A stretch of DNA of 64,000 nucleotides from Paraburkholderia bryophila (GTDB lineage: Bacteria; Pseudomonadota; Gammaproteobacteria; Burkholderiales; Burkholderiaceae): assembly GCF_013409255.1 (NCBI RefSeq), contig NZ_JACCAS010000002.1:2408001-2472000 (forward strand). Reading direction: 5' to 3'. Positions 1-8,269 of the stretch are shown here, one piece after another (within the stretch, counting starts at the first letter, position 1; the number at the start of each line of letters is the position of its first letter). The position numbers and the translations under genes were made by a program. The notes below the pieces were generated by a model, which saw only the letters and a list, made by a program, of their open reading frames with translations, was not told the origin of the DNA and did no database searches.

Positions 1-236
1 CGCGCCGCCGCTTTCCGCACGCCCTGTTTCGAACCAGGACCTGGAAGCCGGCTAACTGTCGCGGTCCCATCCGCGCCGTTGGTCCATTCACGAAGACCAC
101 CATTTTGGCCGATCCGACTCATGGTCGAGCCGGGAACCATCGAAAGTGCCTGCTCGTGCGTCAACGCTTCGCCCTCATCCGCCAACGCACTCACCTGAAT
201 GAGGCAAACGGTCAACAATCCAATAAAAAATCGCAT
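1..236 (-). CDS. Hypothetical secreted protein (3' part missing)
   Basis: An open frame on the minus strand begins with ATG at 236 and runs off the left edge, giving about 78 residues. A GGAGG ribosome binding site sits about 5 nt upstream of the ATG. The first 20 residues (MRFFIGLLTVCLIQVSALAD) are a typical Sec signal peptide with an ALA-D cleavage site, so the product is probably periplasmic or secreted. The visible mature part is hydrophilic and Gly/Ser-rich, with no motif I recognise. The remainder lies outside the window, so function is unknown. Confidence 0.6.
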   Translation of the reverse strand, partial: MRFFIGLLTVCLIQVSALADEGEALTHEQALSMVPGSTMSRIGQNGGLREWTNGADGTATVSRLPGPGSKQGVRKAAA

Positions 237-474
237 GCGCCCTCCAAACTTCTTTCGCTTTAAGCACGTAAGGATTCGGGAAACGCTTCTACAGAATTGC
301 GCGGGTTCATCGGCTGGTGATTAAGTCTAGTTCAGTATGTCGACGTGTGCACCTCGATGGGTGCTGTCGGCACCGGCTAACGGGCAGGAGGCGATCCGTG
401 AGGGACTTTTAGCGAGAATTCCTCATTTCTTACTTTCCATCAAGACCGCGCGAGGCGTATTTTTGGCGCGGTTG

Positions 475-1362
475 CTATGCGCGCCGGAGTTCCTGCGTGG
501 CTCTCGCAAGATCTCTGGAGGGCGGTAGCCCGAAAAGCCGAGCATATTCCCGGCTGAACTGGTTCGGGCTTTCGTAGCCGACGCTGAATGCGATCGACGT
601 CGCGCTTCCCTGACCGGAGATCAGTTGCGAGCGCGCGTGCAACAAGCGGATACGCTTCTGATACTGCAACGGGCTCAATGCCGTCACCGCCTTGAAATGG
701 CGATGGAATGCCGAAACGCTTAGCGCCGCCATCCCGGCCAGCGCCTCCACCCTGATCTGCTCGGTAAAGTTTCGACGTATCCAGTCGATTGCGACACCAA
801 TACGCGAAAGCGCCGTGTCCGGCGATGCAATGTCCCATAGCATCCCGCCGAGCGGCCCCTGAAGCACGCGGAACAAAATCTCCCGCTCATAAGCGGGAGC
901 GAGCACCGCGATCTCGTCCGGTCGCTCGATCAGCCGGAGCATCCGAATCCAGGCGTCGAGCAGTTCGCCATTGACGGGCGCAACCGAGAATCCTGAACCG
1001 AACAGCGTGCTACAGACCGCCACCGGCACGTCGCGGATAAGCGTCGCGATGATCGCGGGGTCGAGAGTCAGGCTGACCGCAAGATACGGTTCGCCTGTCA
1101 TGGCCGGATGCACGGACCCGACGGCCGGAAGATCCACGGACATGACGAAGTAGGTCGCCGGGTCATAGTGAAAGATCCGGTCGCCGACCGTCATCGTCTT
1201 GGATCCCGTCAGGATCAGGTTGATCATGGGATCGTAGACGGCGGCGAGCAGGTGTTCCGGGATTTCACCCTGGACCATGGCGACACGCGGGATACCGGTT
1301 TCCGTACGCCGGTTTTCGGCCCGGGAGGCCAGTGCTCTCAGTTCTTGCAGTTGCTGTTCCAT
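475..1362 (-). CDS. AraC-family transcriptional regulator (AraC_N type)
   Basis: Encodes about 295 residues. The N-terminal ~190 residues resemble the AraC-type regulator N-terminal effector domain. The C-terminal ~100 residues form the double helix-turn-helix DNA-binding domain, with recognisable segments such as VEALAGMAALSVSAFHRHFK and SIAFSVGYESPNQFSREYAR. An ATG at 1362 is a better start than the in-frame TTG at 1401; neither has a clear Shine-Dalgarno sequence. Regulators of this subtype often control a neighbouring oxidoreductase. Here the divergent neighbour is a decayed short-chain dehydrogenase (1496) followed by a SnoaL-like gene, so its original target may be lost. Confidence 0.85.
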   Translation of the reverse strand: MEQQLQELRALASRAENRRTETGIPRVAMVQGEIPEHLLAAVYDPMINLILTGSKTMTVGDRIFHYDPATYFVMSVDLPAVGSVHPAMTGEPYLAVSLTLDPAIIATLIRDVPVAVCSTLFGSGFSVAPVNGELLDAWIRMLRLIERPDEIAVLAPAYEREILFRVLQGPLGGMLWDIASPDTALSRIGVAIDWIRRNFTEQIRVEALAGMAALSVSAFHRHFKAVTALSPLQYQKRIRLLHARSQLISGQGSATSIAFSVGYESPNQFSREYARLFGLPPSRDLARATQELRRA

Positions 1363-1495
1363 GGCCGACGCTAACAGAGGCCATCCGGGCGTGCAATGCA
1401 AAAGCAGAAATAGGCAAGCTTCGAGGAGGATCGGGTGAGTGCGCGGTGGTCGATAGCCGTATCTTCATTCTCGCCAGACACACAGGAGAAAAAGC

Positions 1496-1597
1496 ATGAA
1501 GATTGTCATCGTGACCGGAAGCAGTCGTGGCTTGGGGCCAGCATCGCAATCGAATGCGCCAGGCGCGGAATGGGCGTGGCCGACATCTGAGGAGTAA
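1496..1597 (+). pseudogene. Relic of a short-chain dehydrogenase N-terminus
   Basis: An ATG at 1496 with a good upstream AGGAG site opens MKIVIVTGSSRGLG, the classical SDR start with the TGxxxGxG NAD(P)-binding motif. At about 1537 the reading frame slips. In the other frame the sequence continues as SIAIECARRGMGVAD, which is the expected next Rossmann helix and strand, and then hits a stop. About 200 residues of the enzyme are missing and the SnoaL-like gene starts at once. This is a frameshifted and deleted remnant, divergent from the AraC regulator that probably once controlled it. Confidence 0.6.
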
Positions 1598-1600
1598 CCC

Positions 1601-1927
1601 GTGGAGAAGCTCGTATCGACATTCATCCAGACCGCCAATTCCTTCGACGTTGAGGGCGCGGTGGCTCTCTTCACGTCCGATGCAGTTATCGACGACGTTT
1701 CAGTTGGCGACAGCTTTCTTGGCACCGAAGGTATTCGCCGTTACTTCGAGCAGTTCTTCGTTGGCTATAAAACGGCCAGCAGGCTTCTGTCGCTCGAGCA
1801 ACTGGACGACTTCACTGCCGTTGCTCGCCTCGATTTCACAGGCGACTTTGGTCACGAGATCGGGACTCTGAAGATCAGGACTAACTCTGATGGTCTTATA
1901 GAACGCATCGACGCAGATCTCGAATAA
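1601..1927 (+). CDS. SnoaL-like / NTF2-fold protein
   Basis: Encodes 108 residues from a GTG start with an AGGAG site 6 nt upstream. The pattern of an N-terminal helix (FIQTANSFDVEGAVALFTSD), a small beta bulge (AVIDDVSVGDSFLGTEGIRRY) and a C-terminal sheet is the SnoaL/nuclear transport factor 2 fold, a family of small cyclases, isomerases and ligand-binding proteins. No catalytic residue can be assigned. It sits directly behind the SDR relic, so it may have been the second gene of an SDR-SnoaL unit under the divergent AraC regulator. Confidence 0.7.
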   Translation: MEKLVSTFIQTANSFDVEGAVALFTSDAVIDDVSVGDSFLGTEGIRRYFEQFFVGYKTASRLLSLEQLDDFTAVARLDFTGDFGHEIGTLKIRTNSDGLIERIDADLE

Positions 1928-2085
1928 CGATCACAAACACAACCGCACTCCGTGACAAACTTACCAGGAGACCGAGTAGTGGCATGAGTGAGTCGCCACC
2001 ATCACGGAATCGACCCGCTCTCGCATCGATTCAGGTGTACGGATGGCAATACAAAGCCGTGAGTGCGAAGAGGCCCGCGAGGGCT

Positions 2086-2709
2086 TCACCACAAAATGAC
2101 CGGTGCTCGCCTCAACCAGGTATCGCTCGTCAGTTGGTCGACAACGAACCGGGCGACATCGGCGCGAGCTATCTTGCCGCCATTGATGCCTGCGAGGTCG
2201 ACGACTGCCCTGACGTTGCCATGAGCTGGGTCGTCGGTGAGCATGCCGGGCCGGACGATGACCCAATCGAGTGAGCTGGCGCGGATCGCCGCTTCCTGAC
2301 GGTGCTTGTCCTTGTAAGCGTGGCTGAGCAGCAAGGGCTGGAAGAGCCGGTCGAACACGAAGCCGCCGTGGCCGCGGCTGTCCCCGACCCCCAGAGCGGA
2401 GACGCAGACCAGGCGGCGCACGCCGCTGCGCGTCATCGCCGAAACCAGCGCGCGTGTCGCTTCAGTCAGCAGGCTGACCTTGCGAAGGCCCATGCCGGTC
2501 CCCAACGCGCTGACGACTGCATCACAGCCGTCCAGGACGCGCTCGAGGGTGATCTCGTTGCGGGGATCGCCCTCAATCAATTCGGCTCCCGGCAGATTGG
2601 CGCCTGCCGTCGAGCGAACCAGCGCCACGACGGAATGGCCTTTCGCCACGGTGTCGCTGACGATAAGCCGTCCCGTTCCGCCCGTTGCACCTAAAACAAG
2701 AACCTTCAT
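2086..2709 (-). CDS. NAD(P)-binding oxidoreductase (NmrA/atypical SDR)
   Basis: Encodes 207 residues; the start at 2709 has a GAGG site. The N-terminal MKVLVLGATGGTGRLIV carries the GxTGxxG motif of atypical short-chain dehydrogenases (NAD(P)H-binding, NmrA/YwnB/BVR-B-like). The central CDAVVSALGTG and SGVRRLVCVSALGVGDS segments match the sugar-nucleotide-epimerase-like fold without the YxxxK pair of classical SDRs. Such proteins act as redox sensors or flavin/quinone reductases. It is divergent from an HxlR-type regulator, which probably controls it. Confidence 0.85.
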   Translation of the reverse strand: MKVLVLGATGGTGRLIVSDTVAKGHSVVALVRSTAGANLPGAELIEGDPRNEITLERVLDGCDAVVSALGTGMGLRKVSLLTEATRALVSAMTRSGVRRLVCVSALGVGDSRGHGGFVFDRLFQPLLLSHAYKDKHRQEAAIRASSLDWVIVRPGMLTDDPAHGNVRAVVDLAGINGGKIARADVARFVVDQLTSDTWLRRAPVILW

Positions 2710-2892
2710 GTTTAACCTCGATCTTTCTTAATGTTGGCGCCGCGGTTCACATCGACCGCGCCAATTCAACTCTCTGCCCGGGTGCGATTTACATCGGGTA
2801 CCGGTTGCGCCACTCGGGAGGGCCGAGCGCGACGCATTTATTCCGAAGGCGACGCGTTTTCTCCGGGTCCTATATGGACTATGCTTGAGGGC

Positions 2893-2911
2893 AGGTCTAA
2901 TGTAGAGACCT
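2893..2911. promoter_or_regulatory. Inverted repeat in the HxlR/oxidoreductase promoter
   Basis: AGGTCT, 7 nt, AGACCT: a perfect 6-bp dyad between the divergent NAD(P)-binding gene and the HxlR gene. HxlR-family proteins bind such dyads in divergent promoters, so this is a candidate autoregulatory operator. The right half lies within a 16-bp sequence repeated at 7483-7498. Confidence 0.4.
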
Positions 2912-2969
2912 TGTTCCTGCGCCGCAAGGAGGCAGTTTTTTGTTACCTGGAGAGACGAGGGGAACCCGC

Positions 2970-3392
2970 ATGAGCACCGCATTGAGCGCGATCGAGCGAT
3001 TCAGCCGATATCAGTCGGACGACGCACAGTCGGTAGAGCCCGTACATTGCCCCGTGCGCGACGTGCTCGACTGCATCGGCGACAAGTGGAGCATCCTCAT
3101 GATCATGACCCTCGCGACGCGACCGCATCGCTTCAGCGAGCTTCGCCGCGCGATCCGCGACATCTCCAAGCGCATGCTGACCCAGACCCTGCGCGATCTG
3201 GAGCGCGACGGACTGATCACCCGCCACGTCTTTCCAACCAAGCCGCCGAGCGTCGAATATCGTCTGGCCCCGCTGGGCCAAACCCTGCTGGAGCCGATGG
3301 CGAACCTTATCGATTGGGCCGACCGTCGCTATTCCGAGATCCATGCCGCGCGCGCCTCCTATGACGGCGCACCTGGTGACGTTCCGCGCTAG
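2970..3392 (+). CDS. HxlR-family winged-helix regulator
   Basis: Encodes 140 residues from ATG 2970, preceded by a GAGGGG site; an upstream in-frame TTG at 2940 is less likely. The HxlR signature is clear: [20 protein letters not shown] with the conserved Cys and the GDKW helix, then [30 protein letters not shown] (winged helix) and VEYRLAPLG. Several HxlR proteins sense quinones or electrophiles through this N-terminal Cys. The divergent NAD(P)-binding oxidoreductase is the likely target. The stop codon abuts the ATG of the nucleotidyltransferase gene downstream. Confidence 0.9.
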   Translation: MSTALSAIERFSRYQSDDAQSVEPVHCPVRDVLDCIGDKWSILMIMTLATRPHRFSELRRAIRDISKRMLTQTLRDLERDGLITRHVFPTKPPSVEYRLAPLGQTLLEPMANLIDWADRRYSEIHAARASYDGAPGDVPR

Positions 3393-3959
3393 ATGTTCGT
3401 CTTGGAGTACGATCTTGTACAACTCGCACAAAGGAATCAGTGGAACAAGCTGATTCTGGATCGAGCATCACAGCTTGGGTTTTCTGATTGGTGGCTGACC
3501 GCCGGTTGTATCGCACAGTCGATATGGAATCTGGCTTCCGGTCGTGACGTTCACGCGGGCATCCGGGACTACGATCTCTTCTACTACGACCCAGACACGT
3601 CATGGGAGGCGGAAGACGCCGTGATTGCAAAAACCCGGAGCCTGTTTGCGGATATCCCCGTCGAAGTGCAAATTCGCAACCAGGCTCGCGTACCGGTCTG
3701 GTACCAGAACAAATTTGGAATTCCGTTCGGTGCGGTAAGCCGTGCGTCGGATGGGATCGATCGATTTCCATGTGCGACGGTTGCAGTGGGTATTCGACGC
3801 CACGAAGAGGTCTATGAGATTTACTCGCCGTTTGGTTTGCGAAACCTTTTTGACGGACGCTTGAAGCCGAACAGGCGACTGCCCATACCAGATGTGTACG
3901 CCGAGAAAACCGAGCGTTGGCTGCGGGAGTGGCCGCATCTGTTGCGAGACTCCTGGTAG
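3393..3959 (+). CDS. Nucleotidyltransferase family protein (DUF925-like)
   Basis: Encodes 188 residues; the ATG follows the HxlR stop codon directly with no clear ribosome binding site, suggesting translational coupling. Segments WWLTAGCIAQSIWN, IRDYDLFYYDPDTSW and VEVQIRNQARVPVWY match the bacterial nucleotidyltransferase family of COG3575/DUF925 type. The DYDLFYYD acidic motif is the expected metal-binding strand. The substrate is unknown. The co-directional HxlR gene may be accidental, as these proteins do not usually associate. Confidence 0.75.
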   Translation: MFVLEYDLVQLAQRNQWNKLILDRASQLGFSDWWLTAGCIAQSIWNLASGRDVHAGIRDYDLFYYDPDTSWEAEDAVIAKTRSLFADIPVEVQIRNQARVPVWYQNKFGIPFGAVSRASDGIDRFPCATVAVGIRRHEEVYEIYSPFGLRNLFDGRLKPNRRLPIPDVYAEKTERWLREWPHLLRDSW

Positions 3960-4060
3960 GTATCGGTTGGGACTTTACATTCTTCACCGGTTGTCCCGAA
4001 GATCGTTCGACGAGGGACAACCGCCAGTGCGACGGCTGCCCCCACTCCATCAGCGTAAGC

Positions 4061-4089
4061 AAAGGGGGCCTAAGGCCTAGGCCCTTTTC
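4061..4089 (+). terminator. Rho-independent terminator candidate
   Basis: An AAAGGG/GGCCTA stem pairs with TAGGCC/CTTTT around a 5-nt loop, with one bulge, and ends in a short T run. It lies 100 nt after the nucleotidyltransferase gene and before the convergent VOC gene, and would also work on the minus strand because the left arm begins with A residues. Confidence 0.5.
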
Positions 4090-4197
4090 CGTGAGTATGT
4101 ATTCACTACGTTCGCGCTCCCCCGGCTCCCGATACGGCCGCGATAAGCGCCCAAGGCCACACAGGCAAGATCACCGCGGTCCGAGACGACCCAACAC

Positions 4198-4566
4198 TTA
4201 AGCCCGAGAAAATACATTGACGAGATTCCCATCCGGGTCACGCAACAGGAGCGAGCGATTTCCCCAGGGCATCAACGTCGTCGGCATAACAATGGGTGTC
4301 CCCAACGCATTCATCCGTTCGAACACGGCGTCGACGTCCGTCACTTCGAATTCCAGAATCGCCGACTGATTCGCAGCCGCAATGGCCGCACCGGCATTAA
4401 AGCGCTGGATCAGATGCTCGGACGAAATCGCAAGCACTGCCCCTTCGAATCGCATTTCGGCAAATCCATCGGCCGGCCGTACGGCCTCGATACCGGAAAG
4501 CCTTTGATAAAACTCGATCAGCCCTTCGAAATTCTGGGTGACGACACGAACAGAGGCGAACTTCAT
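4198..4566 (-). CDS. VOC / glyoxalase-fold protein
   Basis: Encodes 122 residues with an AGGAG site before ATG 4566. The paired beta-alpha-beta-beta-beta modules of the vicinal oxygen chelate fold are visible: MKFASVRVVTQNFEGLIEFY at the start and SLLLRDPDGNLVNVF at the end. The last segment carries the usual RDPDGN-hv-hydrophobic motif, but the common metal Glu is replaced by Asn/Val, so it could be a binding or resistance protein rather than a metalloenzyme. It is 32 bp downstream of a WYL regulator on the same strand and probably cotranscribed with it. Confidence 0.85.
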   Translation of the reverse strand: MKFASVRVVTQNFEGLIEFYQRLSGIEAVRPADGFAEMRFEGAVLAISSEHLIQRFNAGAAIAAANQSAILEFEVTDVDAVFERMNALGTPIVMPTTLMPWGNRSLLLRDPDGNLVNVFSRA

Positions 4567-4598
4567 GGTGAGCTCCTGACTAAGAAAGGAGGCTCAGC

Positions 4599-5321
4599 TT
4601 AATAGCCGACACTGTCAGATTCTGGCAGTATCGTGCGGCTCGCCGCATCATTGGCCTTTCGCCATTCGCGAAGCAGCGTCGATCGTCTTTTCGGGTAGCG
4701 CTCCTCGATTTGCTCGACGGCCGAAATCCGGTCCGAGCGGAAATTCCGAAAGTCTGCCCGAAGCTCGCACCAGCACATCAACACTCGGGCCTGGTCGAAA
4801 TAGACCAATGCAAAGGGCCAAACTACTCGTTGTGAGTGAATGCCAGCGCCGTCCACATAAGTGATATTGAGCTTTTGCTCTGCGCGGACTGCGGCACGTA
4901 GAAGATCGGTCGAGACTTTGTGGGCAGGTCTTTTCAACGGCGCGCCCACTAGCAGCGACGACTCCTCCAACTCGCGACGCAGTTCCGTAGGCAGTACCGC
5001 GGCGACCTTCGCCAGCGTGCTCAGCGCGCCGGCCGACAACGTCTTGTCGCAGCGATCCGCGACCCAGCGCATGCCAAGAACCAGCGCGTCGAGTTCCTCC
5101 GAGCTGAACATCATGGGCGGCAGCATGAAGCCCGGTTTCATCACATAGCCCACGCCCGGTTCTCCTTCGATCATCGCGCCTTGCGCTTGCAAACTGGCGA
5201 TGTCCCGATACAGCGTGCGGATGCTCACACCGAGTTCATCGGCCAATACCTGAGCGCTCACGGGGCGTCGATAACGCCGCAACAGTTGCAAGAGGTTAAG
5301 GAGGCGTTCGGAGCGGGTCAT
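4599..5321 (-). CDS. YafY/DeoR-like HTH regulator with WYL domain
   Basis: Encodes 240 residues from ATG 5321 (an in-frame start at 5447 is possible but adds a non-conserved tail). MTRSERLLNLLQLLRRYRRP and ELGVSIRTLYRDIASLQAQG form the N-terminal HTH_11 domain. The C-terminal half has the WYL-type ligand-binding fold (ITYVDGAG, VWPFALVYFDQARVLMCWCE, RNFRSDRI). WYL regulators bind nucleotide-like or nucleic-acid ligands. It is followed closely by the VOC gene, a common regulator/VOC pairing, so it probably regulates itself and that gene. Confidence 0.88.
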   Translation of the reverse strand: MTRSERLLNLLQLLRRYRRPVSAQVLADELGVSIRTLYRDIASLQAQGAMIEGEPGVGYVMKPGFMLPPMMFSSEELDALVLGMRWVADRCDKTLSAGALSTLAKVAAVLPTELRRELEESSLLVGAPLKRPAHKVSTDLLRAAVRAEQKLNITYVDGAGIHSQRVVWPFALVYFDQARVLMCWCELRADFRNFRSDRISAVEQIEERYPKRRSTLLREWRKANDAASRTILPESDSVGY

Positions 5322-5627
5322 ACGTGGATCCTGATATCGACACACAAGCAATTCGACGCCAGCGTCGGTGATTTCGAGCCGACCGCAACAGGCATTGTTC
5401 AGCGGATAGCGGATTGTTGACGATCTATGCGGCGCTGTCGAACTCACCCAATCCCGTCAGGTTGACGCCGCCTCACCCCATCGCATAGCATCGTGCCTAG
5501 CGGTGCAGGCCGCTTCCGGGTCCGCGGAAAGGGTTGAACCCACCTGTAGGAGCGCTTCAACTATCTCACCATCCTTTGTGCTGGCGGTATTGCGGACCTT
5601 CGGCCATTCAATGCACGAGGATCCGTC
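5322..5627. other. Intergenic region between WYL regulator and ankyrin gene
   Basis: About 306 bp holding the divergent promoters. I see no further gene, strong hairpin or recognisable operator. A GAGGATCC stretch just before 5628 serves as the ribosome binding site of the ankyrin gene. Confidence 0.5.
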
Positions 5628-7295
5628 ATGAACACGTTGCCTCCCAAGGCCAATCTTGACCATTTGAAGAAGCAGGCGAAAGAGCTGTTGCGGCTCTACC
5701 GCAACGGTAACCCCGCCGCGATCGCACGCTTCGTCCTTCATCTTCCCGCCGCCGCGCGCCGCACGGAGAAAGAACTGCTGGCGCTTCAGCTTCGCCTGCA
5801 CGATGCGCAGTCCTGTATCGCGCGCGAGTATGGTTTTTCTTCCTGGGCGGATCTTGCCGCGTATGTCGAGGCCAGCGCTTTCGCGTATCAAGAACAGGCC
5901 GTGCTGATACGCCGCTGGCTGAGCCTGGCCTACGGCGGCGACGTGACCGGCAGCTACGACGCGGCACGGCCACGCGTCGCTGCCCAACTCTTACGGGAAC
6001 ACGCCGACCTTCTCACCAGCGACCCCTACGCGGCCTGCGCAATGGGACGTCTCGACGTGATCTCGCGGACGACAACCGCCGATCCGGATTGGATCAACCG
6101 CGCGGGCGGCGCGCTCAAGCTTCCGCCGCTCGTCGCGGTGACTCACTCATGCCTGGGACGGTTGCCGGAATTCGCCGCAGGATTACGCGAATGTGCAATG
6201 CATCTTTTGCGCACTGGGGCTAATCCAAACCAGCGCATCGGCAATCGCTTGCCACCGGCTTCCCTCGCGACGCCTGACGACAAGGAACCCCTATCGGCCC
6301 TTTACGGCGCGGCCGGCGTGCTCCGCGATCCGCTTCTCACCGAGATGCTTCTCACGGCCGGCGCCGATCCCGACGACGGTGAGTCGCTCTATCACTCGCT
6401 GGAAAATCCCGACTGCACGCGCCTGCTGCTTCAGCATGGCGCGCGTGTCGCCGGCACGAATGCGATATGGCGCGCGCTCGACATGCCGGAACCGGCCGCG
6501 CTCGAACTTCTGCTGGCTCACGGCGGCGACGCCAACGAGCCGGCTGGACCGGGCGTCACCCACACCTGGCGAACGCCGCTGCTGCGTGCGATCGCGGTGC
6601 GCCGATCACGCGGACATATTGCCGCGTTGCTGGCGGCCGGCGCCGATGCGACGGCGCGAACGGGCGCCGGCATCAGTGCTTACCGACTGGCGACGCAAGT
6701 GGGTCTACCGGAGGTCACCGAGTTGCTACGCGCCCATGGCGTGCAGGAAGACCTCACCGCCGATGACGACTTCATCGCCGCCTGTGGCCGCGCCGACGCG
6801 ACCGAGGCGCGCCGCATTCAGGCACGCCATCCCACGCTGCCGGGCTCGCTGTCGGACGACCAGCTTCGGTTAATGCCCGACGCCGCGGCATGGGGATCCA
6901 GCGCAGCGGTCAAGGTCATGGTCGAACTCGGCTGGCCGATCGCGGCGCGCGGAGGAGACTGGGACGCAACGGCGCTCAACCACGCCGTCTTTCACGGCGA
7001 CGCGGAGCTGACCGCCTTTCTGCTCGCGCATGGAGCGAGCTGGCGAGAGCGCCACGGCTATGGCGACGACGTACTCGGCACGCTGTCCTGGGCTTCGCTG
7101 GGCGAGCCGGGCGGGTCGGACAATCCGGATTGGATCGGCTGTGCCCGCGCGCTGAAGGCTCATGGCCTGCCTCCCGTGGAGCAGGATCCGGCGGATCCGG
7201 AGCGGCTCATCGTCGAAGGTCGGGTGAGGCGGTTTTCCGACGCGGTGACGGAGGTCTTGCTGGGCGACAGCGGCGCGACGCCTGAATCGAGCTGA
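5628..7295 (+). CDS. Ankyrin-repeat protein
   Basis: Encodes 555 residues. The N-terminal ~90 residues (ANLDHLKKQAKELLRLYRNG, then EYGFSSWADLAAYVEA) are the conserved head found in a bacterial ankyrin family. Degenerate ankyrin repeats follow, recognisable from the HLLRTGANPNQRIG, MLLTAGADPDDG, LLAHGGDANEPAG, LLAAGADATART and FLLAHGASW cores (roughly residues 190-500). There is no signal peptide or membrane segment, so it is likely cytoplasmic. It probably acts through protein-protein contacts; partner and process are unknown. It appears to be a single-gene unit. Confidence 0.85.
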   Translation: MNTLPPKANLDHLKKQAKELLRLYRNGNPAAIARFVLHLPAAARRTEKELLALQLRLHDAQSCIAREYGFSSWADLAAYVEASAFAYQEQAVLIRRWLSLAYGGDVTGSYDAARPRVAAQLLREHADLLTSDPYAACAMGRLDVISRTTTADPDWINRAGGALKLPPLVAVTHSCLGRLPEFAAGLRECAMHLLRTGANPNQRIGNRLPPASLATPDDKEPLSALYGAAGVLRDPLLTEMLLTAGADPDDGESLYHSLENPDCTRLLLQHGARVAGTNAIWRALDMPEPAALELLLAHGGDANEPAGPGVTHTWRTPLLRAIAVRRSRGHIAALLAAGADATARTGAGISAYRLATQVGLPEVTELLRAHGVQEDLTADDDFIAACGRADATEARRIQARHPTLPGSLSDDQLRLMPDAAAWGSSAAVKVMVELGWPIAARGGDWDATALNHAVFHGDAELTAFLLAHGASWRERHGYGDDVLGTLSWASLGEPGGSDNPDWIGCARALKAHGLPPVEQDPADPERLIVEGRVRRFSDAVTEVLLGDSGATPESS

Positions 7296-7613
7296 CGCGT
7301 GTCGTTCGTTGCCAGCCACGCGGTAGCAATCGCCATCGTTCAAAACGATGGCGGCGCTGACCATGCCGCAAAGCATCGGCCAGCGCCGCGTTTCGTCACT
7401 AGCGCCGCGCAGCTTAGCCGATCGGCCAGTTGAGCACGGCGATGCCGTCGTTGTAGTCGCCGTGGCCCGAATTGACCCGACGTAATGTAGAGACCTTGCC
7501 TGGGGCACGTAGCTATCAAGGTGAGCAAGTCCGCGGCACTGTCACATTGCCGGGATGCCTGTCGGTGCAGCCGAAGCGGGCATTGAAGATGCTTGGGAAT
7601 GCGCGCCTGTGTT
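7296..7613. other. Intergenic region with lectin relic and short repeat
   Basis: 318 bp with no intact gene. It contains a minus-strand C-terminal lectin relic (7414-7482) and, directly against it, a 16-bp sequence (7483-7498) identical to part of the HxlR promoter at 2898-2913. The combination suggests rearrangement or deletion at this point. Confidence 0.5.
7414..7482 (-). pseudogene. C-terminal relic of a LecB/BC2L-type calcium lectin
   Basis: Read on the minus strand the last codons give RVNSGHGDYNDGIAVLNWPIG and a stop. This matches the C-terminus of the PA-IIL/LecB and Burkholderia BC2L lectins, whose DYND motif and terminal Gly bind two calcium ions and the sugar. The acidic residues that normally precede DYND are changed or missing (NSGHG instead of an ED-G-D pattern). 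The frame meets a stop at 7513 with no start, and the ~90 preceding residues of the domain are absent. It is a gene fragment, not a functional lectin. Confidence 0.6.
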
Positions 7614-8009
7614 TCAGGCCGGCTTGTCTCTGCTGGGCGTCGGCTGTCGATGGGACGCGTGGTCGGCGATCAGCCTTCGCATGGTCGCGAGCAGCAGGGG
7701 ACCATCCACCGGCTTACGCAGGAAACCGTCATAGCTGACGAAGGCGGGCGGACTCGGCTCACCGGAAACGAGGATGAACGCGACGTCGGGTATGTTCGGC
7801 CGCGTGCGCAGTTGGTGACACAGTTCGCTGCCCGACATGACCGGCATGCGCCAGTCGGCCACCACGATATCGACAGGGAAATCGATGAACCGGGCCAACG
7901 CCAACTGGCCGTTGCTCGCCATCGTGACTTCATATCCGTCAGCGGCGCAGCAGGCGCTCCATGCGGCCAACGCTTCCAGATCGTCATCTACCAGCAGAAC
8001 ACTTGCCAT
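7614..8009 (-). CDS. Stand-alone response-regulator receiver protein
   Basis: Encodes 131 residues, a single CheY-like receiver domain. Conserved sites are present: acidic pocket D8-D9-D10, phospho-acceptor Asp52 (VVADWRMP), switch Ser82 and Lys99 (FLRKP). No output domain follows; the last 25 residues are a basic/polar tail. No histidine kinase is encoded nearby, so the partner is elsewhere; it may relay phosphate or act in stress or chemotaxis signalling. Confidence 0.88.
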   Translation of the reverse strand: MASVLLVDDDLEALAAWSACCAADGYEVTMASNGQLALARFIDFPVDIVVADWRMPVMSGSELCHQLRTRPNIPDVAFILVSGEPSPPAFVSYDGFLRKPVDGPLLLATMRRLIADHASHRQPTPSRDKPA

Positions 8010-8269
8010 ACCGAACTCTTCTCCATCGCTGACCTTCTATTGGTCAGTTTTAATCCCGGGAAGTTCGGCGCCGACGCCAATCGACGCTGCCGATTTTCAT
8101 GCCGCAGCGCAGCCATCCAAGTATCCTCAAAAAGGATCATTCCGATCAGATAAATTCATTTTTTTAGATGGATGGTCGTGGGTATGCTCTAGGCATTGGG
8201 AGCACCGCAGGCGGACGGCTTCGACCGACACGCCGCCCGCGCATCCCGGCAATTTCGAGGAAACACGCC

